A stretch of 64,000 nt of DNA. Origin: an uncultured Muribaculaceae bacterium. Its GTDB lineage: Bacteria; Bacteroidota; Bacteroidia; Bacteroidales; Muribaculaceae. Both the position numbers and the translations under genes were made by a program. Below are positions 59,227 through 64,000 of the stretch, in pieces. The stretch is from contig CAJTQU010000009.1 in assembly GCA_910578665.1 (NCBI GenBank), positions 3,122-67,121 on the forward strand, in the 5' to 3' direction. The notes below the pieces were generated by a model. The model had not been told where the DNA came from. It was given only the letters and a program-made list of their open reading frames with translations, and made no database searches. How positions within the stretch are numbered: position 1 is the stretch's first letter; the number at the start of each line of letters is the position of its first letter.

Positions 59227-61293
59227 ATGAGTAAATCAAAAAAAGCAGCTGCGCCTGTGCCTCCGCCGCAGGCTGCAGAAGGAGATCTGATGACTCCCAC
59301 CGGGCTGCCTGAAAACGCTTTCCGCGAACTTGGCGAGCATGAAGAGTTTACCCCGGTGCTCCATCCAGTGAGAGAGCAAAAAGAGGTAACCCCCTACTCT
59401 GTCGGCATGGGCCTGCTGATGGCCATAATTTTCAGTGCCGCCGCAGCATACCTCGGACTGAAAGTAGGCCAGGTATTTGAAGCAGCAATCCCTATTTCGA
59501 TCATCGCGGTAGGCCTCACAGGAGCACTCAAAAAAGACGGCGCCTTGGGACAGAATGTGATCATACAGAGTATCGGCGCTTGTTCCGGTGTAATCGTGGC
59601 CGGCGCAATATTCACACTGCCGGCACTGTATATCTTACAGGCAAAATACCCTGACATAACAGTCAGCTTCATGCAGATATTCCTAAGCTCATTGCTGGGA
59701 GGCGTGCTCGGCATACTCTTCTTTATACCGTTCCGTCGCTACTTTGTTAAGGATATGCACGGCAAATATCCATTCCCTGAAGCTACAGCCACAACCCAGG
59801 TGCTCATTTCTGCCAACACCGCCAATGCCGGAGGCGGACAGGCCAAGACTCTCATAATAGCCTCTCTCATAGGCGGCCTGTATGACTACATAGTAGCCAC
59901 TTTCGGCTTATGGGCCAACAATGTCACCACCACCGCATACGCATGGGGACAGACGCTTGCAGAAAAGACCAAGCTGGTTCTGTCGTGCAACACAGGAGCA
60001 GCAGTACTCGGCCTGGGTTACATAGTCGGACTTAAATATGCATTCGTCATATTCGCCGGTTCAATATTCGTATGGTGGATTATCGTACCCCTGCTCGGCA
60101 CATATGGCAACGAGGCCATGACAGCCCTCCCCCCCGATGTTATTTTTAAAGAATACGCCCGTATGATAGGCATCGGCGGTATAGCCATGGCTGGTGTCAT
60201 AGGCATAATCAAATCATGGGGAATTATAACCGCAGCCGTGGGTCTGGCAGGACGCGAACTCAAAGGCAAGTCAAGCGCGGCTAAGACTGTGCGCTGGCAG
60301 ACGGACATATCCATGAAACACATCGTATTCTTCATCATCCTGGCCTGTGTCTCAGTCTTCCTTTTCTTCTATTTCGGCGTTATAAGTACACTGTGGCAGG
60401 CAGCTATCGCCTGGCTCGTAGTTCTCATTATCGCATTCCTGTTTACAACGGTAGCTGCCAACGCTATTGCCATTGTGGGTTCTAACCCCGTAAGCGGCAT
60501 GACCCTCATGACCCTCATTATCGCCTCTGCAATATTTGTGGGCATCGGCCTCAGCGGTACATCAGGCATAGTAGCCTCAATGGTTATCGGCGGTGTTGTC
60601 TGCACGGCGCTCTCCATGGCCGGAGGCTTTGTGACAGACCTTAAAATCGGCTACTGGCTCGGCTCCACCCCTCGCAAACAAGAGACCTGGAAATTCCTCG
60701 GCACACTCGTGTCGGCAGCTACCGTGGGCGGTGTTATAATGGTGCTTAACCAGGTGTACGGCTTTGAAGGAGAGAATGCCCTGGTAGCCCCACAGGCTAA
60801 CGCCATGGCAGCAGTGATCGAGCCTCTTATGATGGGCGGCGACACTCCCTGGATATTATATATGGTGGGTGCCATATTCGCACTCATACTCAACTGGCTT
60901 GGCGTACCCACACTGGCATTCTGCCTGGGTATGTTCATACCCCTCCAGCTCAACGCGCCAATGCTCGTGGGCGGTGCCATATCCTGGTTTGTAAGCCACA
61001 GTTCAAAAGACAAAGAGGTGTCAGACGCCCGTCAGGACCGCGGCACACTAATAGCATCCGGCCTGATAGCCGGCGGCGCACTGTTCGGCGTATTTGCCGC
61101 ACTTACAGAATTCTTCAAGAATCCCGAAGCCACAACAGGATTCGCCGGCTTTATCAATGCTTGCACTCCGTCTCATTTCTTGGGTGCAGAGTCTGCCCAG
61201 AGTTTCACACAGATTGCTGGCCTGGTTATGTATGCGCTCCTTATCATCTACCTATACACTGATGCCAAGAGAGTAAAAGGCCTGAAGAAATAA
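59227..61293 (+). CDS. OPT-family oligopeptide transporter
   Basis: 688-residue inner-membrane protein of the OPT family (PF03169), about 16 helices in two halves, driven by protons. The conserved GLKVGQVFEAAIPISI, FPEATATTQVL and GSNPVSGMTLMTLI segments are present. Bacterial OPT members take up small peptides, glutathione-type compounds or metal chelates; the substrate is not predictable here. The N-terminus is a 50-residue Pro/Ala/Glu-rich cytoplasmic tail (AAAPVPPPQAAEGD). Single-gene unit with a perfect palindromic terminator. Confidence 0.95.
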   Translation: MSKSKKAAAPVPPPQAAEGDLMTPTGLPENAFRELGEHEEFTPVLHPVREQKEVTPYSVGMGLLMAIIFSAAAAYLGLKVGQVFEAAIPISIIAVGLTGALKKDGALGQNVIIQSIGACSGVIVAGAIFTLPALYILQAKYPDITVSFMQIFLSSLLGGVLGILFFIPFRRYFVKDMHGKYPFPEATATTQVLISANTANAGGGQAKTLIIASLIGGLYDYIVATFGLWANNVTTTAYAWGQTLAEKTKLVLSCNTGAAVLGLGYIVGLKYAFVIFAGSIFVWWIIVPLLGTYGNEAMTALPPDVIFKEYARMIGIGGIAMAGVIGIIKSWGIITAAVGLAGRELKGKSSAAKTVRWQTDISMKHIVFFIILACVSVFLFFYFGVISTLWQAAIAWLVVLIIAFLFTTVAANAIAIVGSNPVSGMTLMTLIIASAIFVGIGLSGTSGIVASMVIGGVVCTALSMAGGFVTDLKIGYWLGSTPRKQETWKFLGTLVSAATVGGVIMVLNQVYGFEGENALVAPQANAMAAVIEPLMMGGDTPWILYMVGAIFALILNWLGVPTLAFCLGMFIPLQLNAPMLVGGAISWFVSHSSKDKEVSDARQDRGTLIASGLIAGGALFGVFAALTEFFKNPEATTGFAGFINACTPSHFLGAESAQSFTQIAGLVMYALLIIYLYTDAKRVKGLKK

Positions 61294-61311
61294 GTTGGAA
61301 AATACATCACT

Positions 61312-61355
61312 TTAAGACAATAAGGCGGACCTTAAGGTCCGCCTTATTGTCTTAA
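61312..61355 (+). terminator. perfect palindromic terminator after the OPT gene
   Basis: A 44-base perfect palindrome (22-bp arms, centre CTTAAG at 61331-61336) starts 18 bases after the stop codon. The core is AAGGCGGACCTTAAGG. It is symmetrical, so it could stop transcription in either direction, though the T-runs are short. Confidence 0.85.
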
Positions 61356-61446
61356 CAAACCATCCTAATAGCTTAACAACCAGCGTAAATATTACCGAGA
61401 CTTATACAGATAGATGATTCGTTATCTGAATATCAAAGAAAATACG

Positions 61447-61455
61447 TAAATTTGC
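61447..61455 (+). promoter_or_regulatory. -7 box for the nuclease-mnmE unit
   Basis: TAAATTTGC, 22 bases before the ATG at 61478. No exact -33 TTTG. Confidence 0.6.
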
Positions 61456-61477
61456 ATTATAAACTAAAAATCCCACA

Positions 61478-62329
61478 ATGGCATATAGGAATACACATAA
61501 ACGGAACAAACGTCATTCCCATACCACGAACGCTATATTATCCTTATTTATAGTCGTTTGTGCGGCAGGATGCATATGGGCTACACACAAAAAAGATCCA
61601 GCACCAGAAGCACAAAAAATACCATCTGCATCAACGCCGGCGCAACAATTGCAAAAAGTCGGTATGCCGGATGGCATACCTTCCCAGATTAAGGATTACG
61701 AAGGATTTACAATCAGTTTCAATGCTTCAAACCGCACTCCGAATTATGTGGCGTGGGAACTGTTGGGAAGCGAAACAACCGGAACACAGGTCCGCACCAA
61801 CCGCTTCTGGCGCGATGAGACAATAAAGAACTGCCCCTCGTCATCTGATTATACCCGTTCAGGTTTCGACCGCGGCCACATGTTTCCGGCAGCCGATGCC
61901 AAATGGAGCGCGCAAGCTATGGAAGACTGTTTCTCCATGGCCAATATGTGCCCCCAGTCACACGCGCTCAACGCAGGCGCATGGAAAACACTTGAAGAAA
62001 AAGAGCGCCTGTGGGCAGCACGAGATTCTTCCCTGATAATCATAGCAGGCCCCCTTTACCAAAATGATGACAAGCTGCGGATAGGGACCGCCGGCATAAG
62101 AGTACCGTCAGCCTTTTACAAGCTGATTGTAGCCCCCTATCTGCCAGAACCGCGAGGCATAGCCTTCGTATACCCCAACGACAGATGCCCGGGCAATATG
62201 CAAAACTATGTACAGACCATAGACTACGTAGAACAACTTACCGGCTTCGATTTCTTCAACGCTCTCCCTGACGATATAGAAAGCAAAATAGAATCGCAAA
62301 CATCCTTTAAGGAATGGAACAGACACTGA
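61478..62329 (+). CDS. DNA/RNA non-specific endonuclease, membrane-anchored or exported
   Basis: 283 residues of the beta-beta-alpha-metal (Serratia/NucA-type) nuclease family. A basic N-terminus (KRNKRHSHT) precedes one hydrophobic segment (about 18-35, AILSLFIVVCAAGCIWA) that should anchor or export the protein. The catalytic motif is DRGHM at 131-135, with His134 as general base; the metal-site asparagine lies in ANMCPQSHALNAGAW. It probably degrades nucleic acids outside the cytoplasm, for nutrition or defence. Its last 16 bases overlap the start of mnmE in another frame. Confidence 0.92.
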   Translation: MAYRNTHKRNKRHSHTTNAILSLFIVVCAAGCIWATHKKDPAPEAQKIPSASTPAQQLQKVGMPDGIPSQIKDYEGFTISFNASNRTPNYVAWELLGSETTGTQVRTNRFWRDETIKNCPSSSDYTRSGFDRGHMFPAADAKWSAQAMEDCFSMANMCPQSHALNAGAWKTLEEKERLWAARDSSLIIIAGPLYQNDDKLRIGTAGIRVPSAFYKLIVAPYLPEPRGIAFVYPNDRCPGNMQNYVQTIDYVEQLTGFDFFNALPDDIESKIESQTSFKEWNRH

Positions 62330-63732
62330 CATCGAGACCAAGCAGCACAATAGCCGCTATAGCAACAGCCCCCGGCACGTCAGCCATAGCGATAATTCGT
62401 ATATCCGGCCCTGAAGCCATCCAGATATTACAGCGAGTATGGCAGGGCATGCCCGTAGAAAAAATGCTTGACCGAACTCTGCATCTCGGCTACATCATCG
62501 GACCGGACCATGAACAGATAGACCAGGTGCTAATATCAATAATGCGCGCACCGGGCACCTACACAGGCGAAGACACTGTAGAGATATCATGCCACGGCTC
62601 AAGATGGATCCAGAGAGCGATCCTTGACACTCTAATGACTGCCGGAGCACAAATGGCCGGACCTGGCGAATTCACAAAACGAGCATTTATCAACGGCCGC
62701 TTGGATCTGGCAACAGCAGAAGGTGTGGCAGACATGATAGCCGCATCTTCACGTGCATCACAGCGCCTTGCCATGACACAGATGAAAGGCGATTACTCGA
62801 GGCGCCTGAATAAACTACGCGATGATCTCATACAGCTTGCCGCACTACTCGAGCTGGAGTTGGACTTTTCCGAAGAAGATGTCGAATTTGCCTCACGGGA
62901 AAAAATACAAGAACTGGCCACAAATCTTCGCAATGAAATAACACGACTGCTCCAATCATACAAATATGGATCCGTACTCAAAGAAGGAATTCCTACAGCT
63001 ATTATAGGAGCGACCAACGCCGGCAAATCATCACTGCTTAACTGCCTGATAGGCGATGACAGGGCAATCGTTAGCGATATACACGGCACAACGCGTGACA
63101 GCATTGAAGAGACACTCGAAATAGAAGACTACCTCTTCCGCTTCATCGATACTGCCGGATTGCGCCAAACCACCGACACAATAGAGCGGATAGGCATACA
63201 ACGTGCATATGACATAGCGTCAAACGCCCGGATAATACTACACATAACCGATGCAACCTCTATTACAAAAGAAATCACCCCTGCACTGCCAGAAGAAATC
63301 AACAATCTCGTTGAAGACACCACAGAGGAATCTTCAAAACCGACGATAATCCACATACTGAACAAATCAGACCTACTACCGCTAAACGTACAGGACAACA
63401 ACACATCTCCCCTACCCCACAACACAATATACATATCTGCAAAAACAGGGTACGGAATCCCTCGCCTGAAAGAATTACTGGTTGAAAGCATGAAAGGCCA
63501 GATTGACGACCGTCAAGAAATCACCGTGACCAACGCCAGGCACTCGCAAGCCCTGCAACAAGCCCTGACCTCGATAGAACGCACCATAACAGGCATCAAC
63601 CAAGACCAGACCATCGACCTCATCACCCAAGACATGCGCGAGACCATCCACCACCTCGGCACCATAACCGGTGCCGTCACCACTCCCGACATCCTCCAAT
63701 CCATCTTCACCCATTTCTGCATCGGAAAATGA
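62314..63732 (+). CDS. mnmE: tRNA modification GTPase MnmE
   Basis: 472-residue GTPase that, with MnmG, installs the 5-carboxymethylaminomethyl group on wobble uridine 34 of tRNAs. The N-terminal formyl-tetrahydrofolate-binding domain (about 1-120) includes the CHGS motif. The G domain has GATNAGKS (232-239), DIHGTTRD, DTAG (279-282) and NKSD. The C-terminus ends in FCIGK with the essential cysteine. It begins 16 bases inside the nuclease gene, so the two are coupled. The 3' end of mnmE is a known target of some integrases (SGI1 family). Confidence 0.98.
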   Translation: MEQTLTSRPSSTIAAIATAPGTSAIAIIRISGPEAIQILQRVWQGMPVEKMLDRTLHLGYIIGPDHEQIDQVLISIMRAPGTYTGEDTVEISCHGSRWIQRAILDTLMTAGAQMAGPGEFTKRAFINGRLDLATAEGVADMIAASSRASQRLAMTQMKGDYSRRLNKLRDDLIQLAALLELELDFSEEDVEFASREKIQELATNLRNEITRLLQSYKYGSVLKEGIPTAIIGATNAGKSSLLNCLIGDDRAIVSDIHGTTRDSIEETLEIEDYLFRFIDTAGLRQTTDTIERIGIQRAYDIASNARIILHITDATSITKEITPALPEEINNLVEDTTEESSKPTIIHILNKSDLLPLNVQDNNTSPLPHNTIYISAKTGYGIPRLKELLVESMKGQIDDRQEITVTNARHSQALQQALTSIERTITGINQDQTIDLITQDMRETIHHLGTITGAVTTPDILQSIFTHFCIGK

Positions 63733-63774
63733 ACGGCAGTTAAAGATAGGCAACTATAAGTATAGATAAGTATT

Positions 63775-63797
63775 AAGGCGTTCAGTTTGAGCGCCTT
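63775..63797 (+). terminator. intrinsic terminator after mnmE
   Basis: AAGGCG at 63775-63780 pairs with CGCCTT at 63792-63797; three inner pairs (one G-U) extend the stem to 9 bp. It is followed by TTCTT. Confidence 0.75.
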
Positions 63798-63800
63798 TTC

Positions 63801-64000
63801 TTGTGTCCGGCTGTCGGCAGTTTAATCGGTAGAACTCGTTTCTACCTGTTTTTTACTCCATTTTTGAACCACATTTGTTGCCCGTCTGCTATCCGAGTCA
63901 AGTCGCTCTGCTCGGTAGTGGATGATGTACACACATGTCAACACATGTTTACATGTGTACAAACTATAGGCGAAATGAGTGGCGAAATAAATGATTAAGA
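63801..64000. other. non-coding tail after mnmE: hairpin and three ACATGT palindromes
   Basis: GGTAGAA (63828-63834) pairs with TTCTACC (63840-63846) and is followed by TGTTTTTT, a second terminator-like structure. At 63934, 63944 and 63952 three copies of ACATGT occur within 24 bases, like an operator. An ATG at 63991 could start a gene that runs out of the window. A 65-codon frame across this stretch resembles nothing I know. Confidence 0.5.

Noticed and set aside
63801..63998. A 65-codon protein at the end of the window
   Set aside because: It crosses a hairpin and the ACATGT cluster, starts with a GTG without context, and has no recognisable feature.
1..64000. tRNA, rRNA, CRISPR array or insertion sequence
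   Set aside because: No cloverleaf, rRNA stretch, regularly spaced repeats or transposase was found on reading both strands.

Overview
The window comes from a Bacteroidales bacterium, probably a Muribaculaceae-like gut species; the family is my inference and the order is well supported. The evidence is the recurring Bacteroidetes promoter element TAnnTTTG (often with TTTG about 20 bases upstream), the lack of Shine-Dalgarno sequences, a NuoCD fusion in a complex I locus without nuoEFG, a BioG-BioC fusion, and many TonB-linked outer-membrane barrels. Apart from the 5' end of one tonB gene, the genes look intact. I see no tRNA or rRNA gene, no CRISPR array, no transposase and no insertion sequence.

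Layout. 1-4.1 kb, plus strand: the 3' part of a tonB gene, glyA, bioD, a 3'-5' exonuclease and a small membrane protein. 4.1-9.1 kb, minus strand: one operon running DUF59 (SufT-like), lpxH-like, bioA, bioF, bioGC. With bioD nearby this covers biotin synthesis except for bioB, which is not in the window. 9.2-13 kb, plus: two paralogous small outer-membrane barrels and priA. 13.2-15.3 kb, minus: a larger outer-membrane barrel, followed by a spacer that holds a perfect 23-bp inverted repeat.

15.6-33.1 kb, minus: a 17.5-kb respiratory block, the most striking feature here. The gene order is nuoA-B-CD-H, then a complete ATP synthase set atpD-C-B-E-F-H-A-G, then nuoI-J-K-L-M-N. The two complexes are interleaved in one apparent transcription unit, with a promoter before nuoA and a strong terminator after nuoN. 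Proton-pumping complex I and the proton-consuming ATP synthase would therefore be made together.

33.2-36.4 kb, minus: a TonB-dependent receptor overlapping a lipoprotein gene, an uptake pair of unknown substrate. 36.5-38.7 kb, plus: sdaA and rnz; eno converges on them through a shared 24-bp terminator. 40.2-47.9 kb, minus: an ECF sigma factor, a single-span membrane protein in the anti-sigma position, a small Spy/CpxP-like exported protein and a 1897-residue alpha-2-macroglobulin, which looks like an envelope-stress or envelope-defence neighbourhood. 48-52.2 kb: a MATE transporter diverging from ispE, then grpE-dnaJ. 52.3-56.2 kb, minus: a GNAT acetyltransferase, then aspS-nif3-like-zinc ribbon protein. 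56.6-59 kb: an AT-rich transglutaminase-like exported protein and a hypothetical membrane protein. 59.2-63.7 kb, plus: an OPT-family transporter, a membrane-anchored DNA/RNA nuclease and mnmE. The last 270 bases differ in texture, and the 3' end of mnmE is a known type of integration site.
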